From Spongiibacter tropicus DSM 19543 (GTDB lineage Bacteria; Pseudomonadota; Gammaproteobacteria; Pseudomonadales; Spongiibacteraceae), in contig NZ_ATUS01000002.1 of NCBI RefSeq assembly GCF_000420325.1, forward strand, positions 1 to 64,000: a DNA stretch of 64,000 nt. Direction: 5' to 3'. The position numbers were made by a program, and so were the translations under genes. Position 1 is the stretch's first letter. Every line of letters begins with the position of its first letter. The notes beneath the pieces are model-generated. The model searched no databases and was not told the DNA's origin. It saw nothing but the letters and a program-made list of their open reading frames with translations. Of this stretch, positions 45,979-55,961 are shown piece after piece.

Positions 45979-47394
45979 GTGACGTCAAAAAAACTCATCA
46001 GCAGTCGCCGCCAAGTACTGCGATCCATGTTTCTGGGCTCAGTTGCCCTTGGCATATACGGCTGTGGCGGCTCGTCCAGCTCATCCAACAACAGCTCCAC
46101 CCCTGACACCCCGGACGTTCCAGACGTGCCCGATGTCCCCGACGTTCCCGACCCGGTAGTTCCGGCCACCGAACTGCCGCTCCAGGCCGGCCCCCTTGCC
46201 AATATCGGCAATCTGGTTGAATCCGATGTCGACGGCACGCTGATTCCCGAGGGTTTCTCTATTCGCCGTGTGGCGCGAGCCGGTTTTTCGCCGTCCTTTA
46301 ACTTCACGCTCTGGCACAGCAACCCCGATGGCGGCGCCGTGTTCCAGGCCGATGACGGCGGCTGGGTCTATGTCTCCAACAGTGAATCCACCCCCGGTGG
46401 CGTCGGCGCGCTGCGCTTCGATGCCAACGGCGATATCAGTGACAACTACCGTATTCTTCGCGACACCCGCAACAACTGTGCAGGCGGCGCGACGCCCTGG
46501 CAAACCTGGCTGTCCTGCGAGGAAGTCAGTGACGGTCAGGTTTACGAGTGCGACCCCTTTGGCAGTGCCGACGATGCCGTTGCCCGCCCCGCGCTGGGCA
46601 TCTTTAATCACGAGGCCGTCGCCGTCGATCTGCCAACGCGCACCCTTTATCTGACAGAAGACAGCGGCAGCGGACGCCTCTACCGCTTTACCTCGATCGG
46701 CGCCAAGACGTCGATCAATGGCAAGGAAGGTCTCGACCTGGACAACGGCCTGCTGGAGGTTCTGGAAATTGAGGGCTTCGAGGCCGGTGGCTATCAGGAT
46801 GACCTCGCCGTCGCCCGCAAACTGCACAAGGTGAAATGGGTCGCGGTACAGTCCCCGGAGCGTACTCAGGCCGAGGTGCGCAGTGAAATTGAAGCCACGG
46901 GTGTCGGCGCACCCGGCACCGTATTCAAAGGTGGCGAAGGCATCTGGACTCAGGAATTCCCCGAAGGTCAGCGCCAGACCGTCGATGGCAGCGACCACCC
47001 CTTGCGCGCGGTGATCTTCTTTGCCTGTAAAGGCGACAACCGCGTGTATGCGCTGGACGTCGACAACGAGCTGATCGAAGTCGTGTTCGACAACGAGCAA
47101 TTGACGGCCGTCGACGAACTGCCCTACGACGATGTCGACAACCTGGTCGTCAGCCCCGCTGGCGATGTGATTGTGGCCGAAGACGGCGACGCCATGCGGC
47201 TGATGGTGATGATTCCCAACCAGCCCGCGAAAATCCTGCTGCAGGTGCCGGGTGGCGAAAGCGAGCTGACCGGACCGGCGTTTACCGCCGACGGCAGTCG
47301 CCTGTACTTCAGCTCGCAGCGCGGCCCGGTCAATCTCGGCATCCCTTGGTTTGGCACGACCTACGAGCTGACCATCCCCGAGGAGTACCGCTAG
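45979..47394 (+). CDS. PhoX-like (DUF839) exported lipoprotein phosphatase
   Basis: A 471-residue protein. The N terminus combines a twin-arginine motif (Arg10-Arg11, SRRQVLR) with a lipobox (LGIYGC, Cys29), so it should be exported folded with its metal centre and lipidated. A Ser-rich and PDVP-repeat linker spans about 30-57. The propeller domain shows TPWQTWLSCEE, GIFNHEAVAVD and YLTEDSGSGRLYRF, as in PhoX alkaline phosphatases. GTG start follows AGGAGGATGTC. The Pho box upstream supports induction by phosphate limitation. PhoX enzymes use calcium and iron to release phosphate from esters. Confidence 0.85.
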   Translation: MTSKKLISSRRQVLRSMFLGSVALGIYGCGGSSSSSNNSSTPDTPDVPDVPDVPDVPDPVVPATELPLQAGPLANIGNLVESDVDGTLIPEGFSIRRVARAGFSPSFNFTLWHSNPDGGAVFQADDGGWVYVSNSESTPGGVGALRFDANGDISDNYRILRDTRNNCAGGATPWQTWLSCEEVSDGQVYECDPFGSADDAVARPALGIFNHEAVAVDLPTRTLYLTEDSGSGRLYRFTSIGAKTSINGKEGLDLDNGLLEVLEIEGFEAGGYQDDLAVARKLHKVKWVAVQSPERTQAEVRSEIEATGVGAPGTVFKGGEGIWTQEFPEGQRQTVDGSDHPLRAVIFFACKGDNRVYALDVDNELIEVVFDNEQLTAVDELPYDDVDNLVVSPAGDVIVAEDGDAMRLMVMIPNQPAKILLQVPGGESELTGPAFTADGSRLYFSSQRGPVNLGIPWFGTTYELTIPEEYR

Positions 47395-47481
47395 TCACGC
47401 AAGCAACTCAGGGCAGACGCCACGCCCTGCGTTGCCGCCATAGCCGGTGTACAATGCTGCGCTTTGCACACCGACCTGCCC

Positions 47482-48069
47482 ATGCCCGAGCTGTTCTCCA
47501 TAGGCTATGCCACCAAACCGCTGGATACCTTTCTGGCGCAACTTCGCCAGCATCGGATTGATGCGATCGCCGACGTGCGCTCGGTGCCCTACAGCAAGGC
47601 CTTCCACAACTATCACCGCGAGCCCCTGGCCGCTTCGTTGCGCGCAGCCGGTATCCACTATGTGTATCTGGGGGAAGAACTCGGCCCGCGCTCCAAAGAC
47701 CCTGCCCATTATGATGACCGCGGACAGGTGCAGTTTGACCGCCTGCAAACCGCCGAGCTGTTTTTGAACGGCATCGAACGGGTGTTTGCCGGAATGAAAA
47801 AATCCCTGCGCATTGCGCTGATGTGTGCGGAGAAAGACCCGGCGACCTGCCATCGCAGCCTGCTGATCGGTCACTACCTGCTGCACCAACGACAGCAGGC
47901 CGTGCTGCATATCGAGCACGATGGTGGATTGGAGGACGAAGCCGCGCTGGAGCGGCGGCTAATGCAAATTCAGAATATTCAGCCGGATATGCTTACCCCG
48001 GAATGCGACTGCCTGCCGCTGGCCTGGCAGGCGCAGTGTCAACAGCACGCCTACCGCAAACCCGACTGA
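47482..48069 (+). CDS. DUF488 domain protein
   Basis: A 195-residue protein of the DUF488 family. Conserved elements are FSIGYATKPLDTFLAQL, IADVRSVPYSKAFHNY, YVYLGEELGPRS and the cysteine motif MCAEKDPATCHRSLL. Biochemical function is not established; nucleic-acid binding has been proposed from structure. I chose the ATG at 47482 because family members begin just before FSIGY; an upstream ATG adds six residues. It is convergent with gph, 28 bases away. The C-terminal CDCLPLAWQAQC adds two more cysteines. Confidence 0.85.
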   Translation: MPELFSIGYATKPLDTFLAQLRQHRIDAIADVRSVPYSKAFHNYHREPLAASLRAAGIHYVYLGEELGPRSKDPAHYDDRGQVQFDRLQTAELFLNGIERVFAGMKKSLRIALMCAEKDPATCHRSLLIGHYLLHQRQQAVLHIEHDGGLEDEAALERRLMQIQNIQPDMLTPECDCLPLAWQAQCQQHAYRKPD

Positions 48070-48097
48070 ATTCGCCGGGAAGCGACAGCGTGACGAC

Positions 48098-48787
48098 TTA
48101 GACCAGGTCGCTGAAATGATCGACCAGCAAGTCGGCACCCGCCTCTTGAATCGGCGCGCCGTGGTTATAGCCGAAACTGACACAGGCCGCGGGCATGCCG
48201 AGCGCATGCGCCGCCTGAATATCGTTGCTGGAATCACCGACCATCACCGCATTTTTCGGCGACACCCCGAGCTGCTCACAAGCCAGAACCAGCGGCGCAG
48301 GATCAGGCTTTCGAGTCGGCAGAGTGTCCCCGCCGACCACGACCGGCAGCAACTCCTGCAAATCAAAGGTGGCGAGGATAGGATGGGTGAAACGCTCGGG
48401 TTTATTGGTGACACAGGCCAGTTTAATGCCTGCCGCCTGCCAGTACTCCAGCGCCTCGCGTACCCCGTCAAACAGGCGACTGCGCGAACTGCTGTCTTCG
48501 GCGTAGGCGTTGTAGAACGCTTCCAGCAACACGCGCTGCTGAGCCTGTGGTGCCTGCTGCTCACTGACTTCCAGTGCCCAGGTCAATGCCCGCTCAACCA
48601 GTTTAGGCGCGCCATTGCCCACCCATGTCCGCACACGCGCCTCGCCAGCAGGCGGGTAGCCGCAAAATTCCAGAGCGTGGTCCATCGCCGCGGCCAGATC
48701 GGGCACGCTATCGACCAGCGTGCCGTCCAGATCGAACAGCAGTGCCTGCAGCGGTGCCTCGCCCAACAGCGTTTGCAGACGCATCAT
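48098..48787 (-). CDS. gph: Phosphoglycolate phosphatase
   Basis: A 229-residue haloacid-dehalogenase-type phosphatase that removes 2-phosphoglycolate formed during DNA repair. Nucleophile Asp19 and Asp21 lie in [19 protein letters not shown] gives motif [12 protein letters not shown] motif III and [13 protein letters not shown] motif IV. Its start overlaps the rpe stop by four bases (ATGA), a conserved rpe-gph coupling. In Pseudomonas, trpE follows gph; here the neighbour is the convergent DUF488 gene. Confidence 0.94.
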   Translation of the reverse strand: MMRLQTLLGEAPLQALLFDLDGTLVDSVPDLAAAMDHALEFCGYPPAGEARVRTWVGNGAPKLVERALTWALEVSEQQAPQAQQRVLLEAFYNAYAEDSSSRSRLFDGVREALEYWQAAGIKLACVTNKPERFTHPILATFDLQELLPVVVGGDTLPTRKPDPAPLVLACEQLGVSPKNAVMVGDSSNDIQAAHALGMPAACVSFGYNHGAPIQEAGADLLVDHFSDLV

Positions 48788-49452
48788 ACGCTGGCCAGCT
48801 CGCTGCGCATGTTGTCGATCACCGCGGTGTAGTCCTCGGCGTTGAAAATTGCCGAACCCGCAACAAAGGTGTCGGCACCGGCCGCCGCGATTTCAGCAAT
48901 ATTCTTGGCGGAAATCCCGCCGTCCACTTCCAGACGGATGTCGTAGCCGCTGGCATCGATCATGGCGCGAACTTCACGCACTTTATCGATGGTTGAAGGA
49001 ATAAACTTTTGCCCGCCAAAGCCGGGATTCACCGACATCAGCAGTACCATGTCGAGTTTGTCCATCACGTATTTCAGTACGTCAGGGCCAACGGCAGGAT
49101 TCAGTACCAATCCGGCCTTACAGCCCGCATCGCGGATCATCTGCAGAGAGCGGTCTACGTGAATAGAGGCATCCGGGTGGAAGGTGATAATACTGGCACC
49201 GGCCTCGGCAAAGTCACCGATCAGGCGATCGACGGGCGACACCATCAAGTGCACATCAATGGGCGCTTTCACCCCGTGATTGCGCAGTGCCTTGCACACC
49301 ATCGGGCCGATGGTGAGATTGGGCACATAATGGTTATCCATTACATCGAAGTGAACAATATCCGCACCGGCTTCCAGCACGGTGTCCACTTCCTCGCCCA
49401 GGCGGGCAAAGTCGGCAGAGAGAATTGAGGGGGCTATCCAGTAGTCGGCCAT
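48784..49452 (-). CDS. rpe: Ribulose-phosphate 3-epimerase
   Basis: A 222-residue TIM-barrel enzyme interconverting ribulose 5-phosphate and xylulose 5-phosphate in the pentose phosphate pathway. Motifs [39 protein letters not shown] and [13 protein letters not shown] are intact, and [30 protein letters not shown] closes the phosphate site. The ATG at 49452 gives MADYWIAPS; further upstream frame has no family match. It is translationally coupled to gph and lies 44 bases after murU on the same strand. Confidence 0.95.
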   Translation of the reverse strand: MADYWIAPSILSADFARLGEEVDTVLEAGADIVHFDVMDNHYVPNLTIGPMVCKALRNHGVKAPIDVHLMVSPVDRLIGDFAEAGASIITFHPDASIHVDRSLQMIRDAGCKAGLVLNPAVGPDVLKYVMDKLDMVLLMSVNPGFGGQKFIPSTIDKVREVRAMIDASGYDIRLEVDGGISAKNIAEIAAAGADTFVAGSAIFNAEDYTAVIDNMRSELASV

Positions 49453-49496
49453 GGTCGATCCCGTATGCAGTGTCGCGGCAGAAAAGAGTGCGTAGT

Positions 49497-50162
49497 TTAC
49501 GCAGAGCGCAGCTCGGCATCCAGCGCAGCGAGGCGTTCCGGCGTTCCGATATCCCACCATTGACCGCGATGAAGACGGCCGCGCAACTGCGATCGAGCCA
49601 TTAAGGCCTGCATAAGAGGTTTCAGAAGGCGGCGCCCTGGCGCCAGTCCCGCAAAGCATGCCGGCTGCCAGACACTCACCCCGGCAAAGGTGTAGCGCGG
49701 CTCGCCCTGTTCACTAAGCAGGCCGTCGTCGCCCAGTGCAAAGTCACCAGCGGGGTTGTGTGCGGGGTTGTCCACCATCAGCAGCTCTGCACCGGCTGGC
49801 CGAATCGCCCGCAGAGGCGCAAAGTCGATATCGCTCCACACGTCACCGTTAAGGAGGAGGAAGGGCGCGTCGCCCAGCAGAGGTAACGCCCGCACAATGC
49901 CACCGGCAGTTTCCAGCGGCTGTTCCTCCACCGAATGCGTGATCTGCAAACCGTAGCGCGTGCCATCGCCGAGATAATCCACAATCTGCTCAGACAGCCA
50001 GGCACTGTTGACCACCACCTCGTTAAACCCCGCAACGGCGAGCTTCTCCAGGTGATAATCGATCAAGGGTTTCCCCGCGGCGCGCAGCAGTGGCTTGGGG
50101 GTGGTCTCGGTCAGCGGGCGCATGCGCTCGCCAAACCCGGCGGCGAGGATCATTGCCCTCAC
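49497..50162 (-). CDS. murU: N-acetylmuramate alpha-1-phosphate uridylyltransferase
   Basis: A 221-residue nucleotidyltransferase of peptidoglycan recycling, converting MurNAc-1-phosphate and UTP to UDP-MurNAc. The signature [19 protein letters not shown] is near the N terminus, with [11 protein letters not shown] as metal-binding region and [10 protein letters not shown] at the end. Its start overlaps the amgK stop by four bases. The amgK-murU pair bypasses de novo MurA and is known from Pseudomonas as a source of intrinsic fosfomycin tolerance. Confidence 0.92.
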   Translation of the reverse strand: MRAMILAAGFGERMRPLTETTPKPLLRAAGKPLIDYHLEKLAVAGFNEVVVNSAWLSEQIVDYLGDGTRYGLQITHSVEEQPLETAGGIVRALPLLGDAPFLLLNGDVWSDIDFAPLRAIRPAGAELLMVDNPAHNPAGDFALGDDGLLSEQGEPRYTFAGVSVWQPACFAGLAPGRRLLKPLMQALMARSQLRGRLHRGQWWDIGTPERLAALDAELRSA

Positions 50163-51199
50163 AGGCGCAGTTCCCGATACCAGGGCTGCGCTGCCGCCAG
50201 CGGCAACAGCCGTGTTTCAAACCAGCGCACAAATTCATCAAATTCGGGATACTGCCGCGCCACCGTCAGGGTATAGGCAATGACCAATGGCAGATCGTCG
50301 AGGTAGGCCGATTTGCCGTCACGCAGTTTAAGACGGGCAAAAATTCCCAGCACTTTGATGTGCCGTTGCAGCCCCATCCAATCCACATCGCGGGCAAACT
50401 CGGCGGCATCCGGCATCGACTGCCCGGCCGCCAGTGCCTGCTGGCGATAGGCCTCAATCCACTCGCTGACACGGGTGGCAGGCCAGTGGATATAACAGTC
50501 GCGCAGCAGTGACACCAGGTCGTAACTGACCGGGCCGCGCACGGCATCCTGAAAGTCGATCAGTCCCAGTTCGTCATTCTCCAGCAGCATGATATTGCGA
50601 CTGTGGAAATCCCGGTGCACAAAGCCCTGCGGCTGGGACATCGCCCGCTTGGCGAGCGCATCAAACAGTCGCGCCAGCATCTGCCACTCCTCGTCGCTGA
50701 GGGTATAGCCCAATAGCCGCTGTACGAACCAGTGGGGAAAGAGCGCCATCTCCTCCAACAGCCGCTCGCGGTCGTAATCGGGAAGATCGCCATCTTGTAA
50801 GGGCATAGCCTGCATTTTCAGCAGGCTATCGAAGGCCTGAAGATAATAGCGATCAGCCGCATCAAGATCAGACAGCGCCGGGCGCAACAGCGCATCGCCA
50901 AAGTCTTCCTGCAACATGAACCCCTGCTGTAAATCCCAGCCCAATAGACCGGGAACCCGCAAATCGGCGGCCATCATTCGCTGCTGAACAGCAATAAAGG
51001 CAGGGTTGTTTTCTTTATCCGGCGGCGCGTAGACCGCAATAAAGGCCTCACCACTGTCCAGCGTCAGGCGATAGTAGCGGCGAAAACTGGCATCACCAGA
51101 GACCACTGACAAGGTCGCGGGAGTGGTTTCTGGCAGCCCCAATTGAAGCAGGCCCCAGCGCGTCAAGTCACGGGTCGGTGTCGGATTTTCAGCAGTCAT
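50159..51199 (-). CDS. amgK: N-acetylmuramate/N-acetylglucosamine kinase
   Basis: A 346-residue aminoglycoside-phosphotransferase-fold kinase phosphorylating MurNAc at C1 during cell-wall recycling. Catalytic HRDFHSRNIMLLE and the metal motif GLIDFQDAVRGPVSYDLVSLL are clear. The ATG at 51199 is used here; a TTG nine codons upstream would add RLTDFLPS. Neither has a strong ribosome site. It overlaps murU by four bases and is divergent from lptD, the same arrangement as in Pseudomonas. Confidence 0.92.
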   Translation of the reverse strand: MTAENPTPTRDLTRWGLLQLGLPETTPATLSVVSGDASFRRYYRLTLDSGEAFIAVYAPPDKENNPAFIAVQQRMMAADLRVPGLLGWDLQQGFMLQEDFGDALLRPALSDLDAADRYYLQAFDSLLKMQAMPLQDGDLPDYDRERLLEEMALFPHWFVQRLLGYTLSDEEWQMLARLFDALAKRAMSQPQGFVHRDFHSRNIMLLENDELGLIDFQDAVRGPVSYDLVSLLRDCYIHWPATRVSEWIEAYRQQALAAGQSMPDAAEFARDVDWMGLQRHIKVLGIFARLKLRDGKSAYLDDLPLVIAYTLTVARQYPEFDEFVRWFETRLLPLAAAQPWYRELRL

Positions 51200-51314
51200 G
51201 GAAGGCAGGAAATCGGTCAATCTCAACGGGAAACGGGCATCCTAGCAGAGAATGCTTTATTATGCGCCTTCGCTAATTCAGGCCAATCGCCACACGTAAT
51301 TAAGCCATTATCGA

Positions 51315-53705
51315 ATGACTGCGTTTCGCCCATTTTTCACACTGCTGCTGTGCGGCTGCAGTGCCGCCAGCCTGGCGCAGACTGCGCCCGTGGAGCAGTG
51401 CGGCCCGATCAGTGGCCAGGCGATGCAATTCGATATGTCGCGACTCCCCGCCTACTACCAACACTGGAACTGGGTACCGCTGGACAAACTGCCGGAAAGC
51501 GCCCGCTGCGAACTGTCGCCGGGGTGTGCCGGACGCTTTGTCGAGCCGCCCAGAGACTGGAGCGGATCAGACCAGGACCCGGCCACAGCCCCGCTGGTCG
51601 TATCCGCTGACACAATCGAATCGGTCGGCGACAGCGCGACGATGCAGGGCGGCGTAGAACTTCGCAAGGGTAATCTCAGTCTCGACGCCGGTTACGCGCG
51701 CTACCGACGCAGCGACGGCAGCGTCATGCTGCGCGATGCCGTGGTCCTGCGTCAGCCCGGTTTTATGCTGCGAGGCCAATCGGCCACCCTCGACACGAAT
51801 GCCGGATTGGGCGAACTGACAGAAGCGGAAATTCTCAGCTATCAAACCGGTGCCCGTGGCAGCGCCGGACGCATGGCGCGCCCGGCCTTCGGCCGCTTTG
51901 AACTGGAAAAAGCCAGCTACACCCAGTGTACGCCCGATAAGGAAACCTGGTCGCTGCACGCAGACAGCATTGAGCTGGACTACGAAACCGGCCGCGGCAT
52001 CGCGCGCGGCACCAGTGTTCGTATCTATGATGTGCCGGTCTTTTACACACCGTATTTGAACTTCCCGGTCGATGATCGCCGCACCACCGGATTCCTGTTT
52101 CCCACCGTGGGCCTGGCCGACAACAGCCTCGACATCTCGGTGCCCTACTACATTAATCTGGCACCCAATTACGACCTGACCGTGGTTCCGCGCTATATCG
52201 AAGCCCGCGGCGAAGCCCTCGGCGGCGAATTCCGCTACCTCAACAAGTACTCAGAGTGGGCCATCAACGGCAGCTACCTGCCCAACGACCAGCGCGAAGA
52301 TATCGACCGCTGGCTGCTTGGCATCGCCGAAGAAGGCTACATGGGCGACAACTGGAGCACAGAGGTCGACTACACGCGGGTCAGCGACAATGATTATTTC
52401 TCAGACCTCGGGCTGGCGAACCTCAGCGTAAAACGCAGCACCCACCTGAACCAACAGGCCAAACTGGGCTACCTCTCTGACAACTGGAGCGGGCGCCTGG
52501 AAGTGCAGCGCTACCAGACCATTGCCACGGTCGACGACCCCTATCAGAAGCTGCCCCAGCTCGCGCTGAGTTATCAGTCACCAGCTCGCAATTTCCAGCT
52601 CGAACCGTCCATGGAAGTCGAGTACACCCGCTTCGACCACCGCGACGCCATTCAGAATGGCGGCACCCAGGTTACCGGGCAGCGTTTTTATGGCGCAGCG
52701 GGCCTGAGCCTGCCGATGCGCTGGCGCTGGGGCTTTGTAGAACCCACGGTGAAGAGCCGCTATGTCGGCTACTCGCTGGACAAGGCAGACACTGTCGGCC
52801 TGGATAACAACCCCAGTGCGGCCTCCAACCAGTTCAGCCTGGATGCCGGTCTCTTCTTTGAGCGACCGCTGGAGCTGGGCGACAGCAGCCTGACCCAGAC
52901 CCTGGAACCGCGCATTTACTACCGCAATGCCGAATATGCGAATCAGAGCGATCACCCGGACTTCGACAGTGCGGCGCTGACCTTTTCATACCAGCAACTG
53001 TTCCGCGATACCCGCTTCACCGGCCACGATCGTCTCGGCGATGCCGACCAGCTTGCGGTGGGTGTCAGCAGCCGTTTTATCGATAACGAAGTCGGCCGGG
53101 AATTTCTCAGCGTGAGCGTCGGTCAGCTCTATTACTTCGACGATGGGCGCGTACAGCTGCCCGGCGATCCGGTGCGCAAAAGCAGCAATTCAGACGTTGC
53201 CAGCCAGCTTCGCTGGTCACCCAACCGCTATCACAGCGTCGATGCCGACCTGCTCTACGACGCGCGCCAGGGAAAACTGAATCAGACCAATCTGCGCTAC
53301 CACATTGAAACCGAGAACGGCAGCATGATTAATCTCGGCTACAGTATCCGGCGCGAGGGCAATGAATACGGCGGCCTCGACAATGATGTTCGCCAGGTGG
53401 ATGCCTCGGCGGTGATTCCGCTGAACAACCAGTGGAAACTCTTTGCCAAAACCCAGTACGACTTTGAGGACAACCGTCCGCTGGAGAACCTGGTTGGCGT
53501 GGAATACGAGAACTGCTGTTGGCTGACGCGCTTTGTCTACCAGCAGGCACTGGAACCCGAGAACGATAGCGCGTCTAATACCATTGACACCCGAACCAAC
53601 TCCGCCTACCTCGTGGAGTTCCAACTCAAGGGGCTGGGCGGCCTGGGCACGGCCGTTACCAGCGTACTGCAAGAAAGCATTTTTGGTTATCAAACAAATG
53701 AATAA
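51315..53705 (+). CDS. lptD: LPS-assembly protein LptD
   Basis: A 796-residue outer-membrane protein that with LptE inserts lipopolysaccharide into the outer leaflet. A signal peptide (cleavage near SLAQ-TA, about 22) is followed by the OstA-like beta-jellyroll (VSADTIESVGDSATMQGGVELRKGN) and a large barrel. Cysteine pairs for the rearranging disulfides are present (CELSPGC region, C201 in YTQCTPDK, and CC in YENCCW near 735). The end overlaps surA by eight bases, coupling LptD to the chaperone that folds it. Length is normal. Confidence 0.95.
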   Translation: MTAFRPFFTLLLCGCSAASLAQTAPVEQCGPISGQAMQFDMSRLPAYYQHWNWVPLDKLPESARCELSPGCAGRFVEPPRDWSGSDQDPATAPLVVSADTIESVGDSATMQGGVELRKGNLSLDAGYARYRRSDGSVMLRDAVVLRQPGFMLRGQSATLDTNAGLGELTEAEILSYQTGARGSAGRMARPAFGRFELEKASYTQCTPDKETWSLHADSIELDYETGRGIARGTSVRIYDVPVFYTPYLNFPVDDRRTTGFLFPTVGLADNSLDISVPYYINLAPNYDLTVVPRYIEARGEALGGEFRYLNKYSEWAINGSYLPNDQREDIDRWLLGIAEEGYMGDNWSTEVDYTRVSDNDYFSDLGLANLSVKRSTHLNQQAKLGYLSDNWSGRLEVQRYQTIATVDDPYQKLPQLALSYQSPARNFQLEPSMEVEYTRFDHRDAIQNGGTQVTGQRFYGAAGLSLPMRWRWGFVEPTVKSRYVGYSLDKADTVGLDNNPSAASNQFSLDAGLFFERPLELGDSSLTQTLEPRIYYRNAEYANQSDHPDFDSAALTFSYQQLFRDTRFTGHDRLGDADQLAVGVSSRFIDNEVGREFLSVSVGQLYYFDDGRVQLPGDPVRKSSNSDVASQLRWSPNRYHSVDADLLYDARQGKLNQTNLRYHIETENGSMINLGYSIRREGNEYGGLDNDVRQVDASAVIPLNNQWKLFAKTQYDFEDNRPLENLVGVEYENCCWLTRFVYQQALEPENDSASNTIDTRTNSAYLVEFQLKGLGGLGTAVTSVLQESIFGYQTNE

Positions 53706-54963
53706 ACGTCAGACAACACTCCTCGCCGCTCTGTTTGCCCTGTGCCTCAGCACAGTTGCACGAGCCGAAACCCAGTGGCTGGATCGCATCGTCGCCATTG
53801 TTGACGACAATGTCATTCTAGCCAGCGAAGTGAATGACCGCGTTGCCACCATCGAGCAAAACATTGCCCGCGCCGGTCAACAGTCACCGCCGCAGGAACA
53901 GCTTCGCAAGGAAGTGCTCGACATGCTGATTCTGGAGAACATCCAGTTACAGATGGCCGACCGCGTCGGCCTGCGGATTGACGACGAACAGCTCAATCAG
54001 GCCGTTGGCCGTGTTGCTGCGCAAAACAAGATGACACTGCCGCAGTTCCGCCAGGCACTGATCGACAGCGGCGCCTCTTACAATGAGGTCCGTGAGCAAA
54101 TCCGCCGTGAAATGCTGCTGCAACGCGTGCAGATGGGCAATGTGAACCAGCGCATTCAAATCTCCGATCAGGAGGTCAACAACTACCTCGATTCGGAAGA
54201 AGGCCGCGCCCGCACCTCGCCGGAATACCGCCTCGCTCACCTGCTGGTGCCGGTCGACTCGGATGCCAGCGACAGCCAGCGCGACGCAGCGCTGCAACGC
54301 GCCAAGCAACTGGCAAACCGCCTGCGCAGCGGCAGCGACTACCAATCCCTGGCACAGGGCGGCATCAAGGCCAACGATCTGGGCTGGCGCAAGGAAACCG
54401 ATCTGCCCTCACTGTTTGCCAATGTGGCACCCGGCATGAGCGACGGCCAGGTCTCGGAGCCACTGAAAAGCGCCTCGGGTTATCACGTGATTCAACTGCT
54501 GGAGAGCCGCGGCCTGAACGAAACCATCGCCCAGACCCGCGCTCGCCACATCCTGCTCAAGCCCTCGGCAATCCGCGATGACGCCGAAACCCGCGCGCTG
54601 GCAGTCAAGTTGCGCCAGCAAATCATCGACGGTGAGTCCTTCCGCGACCTCGCCAAGGAATATTCCGAAGACATCGGCTCGGCGCAAGAAGGCGGCGACC
54701 TGGGCTGGACCTCACCCGGCCAACTGGTGCCAGAATTCCAGGAAGCGATGGACAACGCCAAGATCGGCGAAGTCACGCGTCCGGTACAAAGCCAGTACGG
54801 CTGGCACATCATTCAGGTGGAAGACCGCCGCCAGCAAAACGTCAGCGGCGAACTTCGCAAACGCATGGCCCGCAACGTACTTCACGAGCGTAAATACCAG
54901 GACGAGCTGGACATCTGGCTGCGTAAAATCCGTTCGGAAGCCTACGTCGACATCAAGAACTGA
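53698..54963 (+). CDS. surA: Periplasmic chaperone and peptidyl-prolyl isomerase SurA
   Basis: A 421-residue periplasmic chaperone for outer-membrane proteins, including LptD. A signal peptide ends VARA-ET near residue 22. The N-terminal chaperone domain ([22 protein letters not shown]) is followed by two parvulin domains (about 175-275, and 285-385 with [10 protein letters not shown] and [12 protein letters not shown]). The ATG at 53698 overlaps the end of lptD and leaves the correct signal peptide. Its TGA overlaps the pdxA start (TGATG). Confidence 0.95.
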   Translation: MNKRQTTLLAALFALCLSTVARAETQWLDRIVAIVDDNVILASEVNDRVATIEQNIARAGQQSPPQEQLRKEVLDMLILENIQLQMADRVGLRIDDEQLNQAVGRVAAQNKMTLPQFRQALIDSGASYNEVREQIRREMLLQRVQMGNVNQRIQISDQEVNNYLDSEEGRARTSPEYRLAHLLVPVDSDASDSQRDAALQRAKQLANRLRSGSDYQSLAQGGIKANDLGWRKETDLPSLFANVAPGMSDGQVSEPLKSASGYHVIQLLESRGLNETIAQTRARHILLKPSAIRDDAETRALAVKLRQQIIDGESFRDLAKEYSEDIGSAQEGGDLGWTSPGQLVPEFQEAMDNAKIGEVTRPVQSQYGWHIIQVEDRRQQNVSGELRKRMARNVLHERKYQDELDIWLRKIRSEAYVDIKN

Positions 54964-55961
54964 TGCTGCCGAAGATCGCCATCACTCCCGGTGAACCAGC
55001 CGGGGTAGGCCCGGAGCTGCTGCTGCGCATCGCGCAGCAAGACTGGCCAGCGATGCTGGTCGCTTACGCCGATCCGGCGCTTTTGCAACAACGCGCCGAG
55101 GCGCTGAGCATCCCGATTGAACTGCTTGAAGTGAGCGACGATAGTCCCGCTCAAGCCCACCGGCCGGGACAGCTATTTGTCCGCGCGGTTTCCCTCGACA
55201 GCCCGGCAAAAAGCGGGCAGCTTGACGTGCGCAACGCGCCCTATGTGGTCGAATGCCTGCGCACCGCGACCGACGCCTGTCGACGCGATGACTGCCAGGC
55301 ATTGATGACCGGCCCGGTACAGAAATCCATTATCAATGACGCCGGCATTCCCTTCTCCGGCCATACGGAATACCTGGCTGAGCGCTGCGGTGTCGACAAA
55401 GTGGTTATGATGCTGGCCAGCGACGCCATGCGCGTGGCACTGGTGACCACCCACCTTCCTCTGAGTGCCGTGCCCGACGCCATCACCGACACCGAGCTGA
55501 CGCGCACGCTGGAGATTCTCCATCACGACCTGCGCCACCAGTTTGGCTGTAATGAGCCGCGGATTATGGTGCTCGGCCTCAACCCTCACGCCGGAGAAGG
55601 TGGCCACATGGGACGGGAAGAAATCGAGGTGATTGAGCCTGTGCTCGCCCGCTTCCGCCAGCAAGGCTGGCAACTCACCGCCCCGATGCCCGCCGATACA
55701 GCCTTCTCTCCCCGCCATCTCCAGCAGTGTGACGCCGTGCTGGCGATGTACCACGATCAGGGTCTGCCGGTGCTCAAGTACCAGAGCTTTGGCCAGGCGG
55801 TAAACATCACGCTGGGCCTGCCCATCATCCGCACTTCCGTCGATCATGGCACTGCGCTGGATCTGGCGGGCAGCGGCAACGCCGACCCCGGCAGCATGGC
55901 GACCGCCCTGCACTATGCCATCGATATGGCCCAGAACGCCTACAGCGACACCACACTATGA
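54963..55961 (+). CDS. pdxA: 4-hydroxythreonine-4-phosphate dehydrogenase
   Basis: A 332-residue enzyme of pyridoxal 5'-phosphate synthesis, oxidising 4-phosphohydroxy-threonine with NAD. Motifs [57 protein letters not shown] and [17 protein letters not shown] contain the metal-binding histidines. [21 protein letters not shown] closes the active site. It overlaps surA and rsmA at its ends, within the conserved surA-pdxA-rsmA-apaGH chain. Confidence 0.95.
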   Translation: MLPKIAITPGEPAGVGPELLLRIAQQDWPAMLVAYADPALLQQRAEALSIPIELLEVSDDSPAQAHRPGQLFVRAVSLDSPAKSGQLDVRNAPYVVECLRTATDACRRDDCQALMTGPVQKSIINDAGIPFSGHTEYLAERCGVDKVVMMLASDAMRVALVTTHLPLSAVPDAITDTELTRTLEILHHDLRHQFGCNEPRIMVLGLNPHAGEGGHMGREEIEVIEPVLARFRQQGWQLTAPMPADTAFSPRHLQQCDAVLAMYHDQGLPVLKYQSFGQAVNITLGLPIIRTSVDHGTALDLAGSGNADPGSMATALHYAIDMAQNAYSDTTL

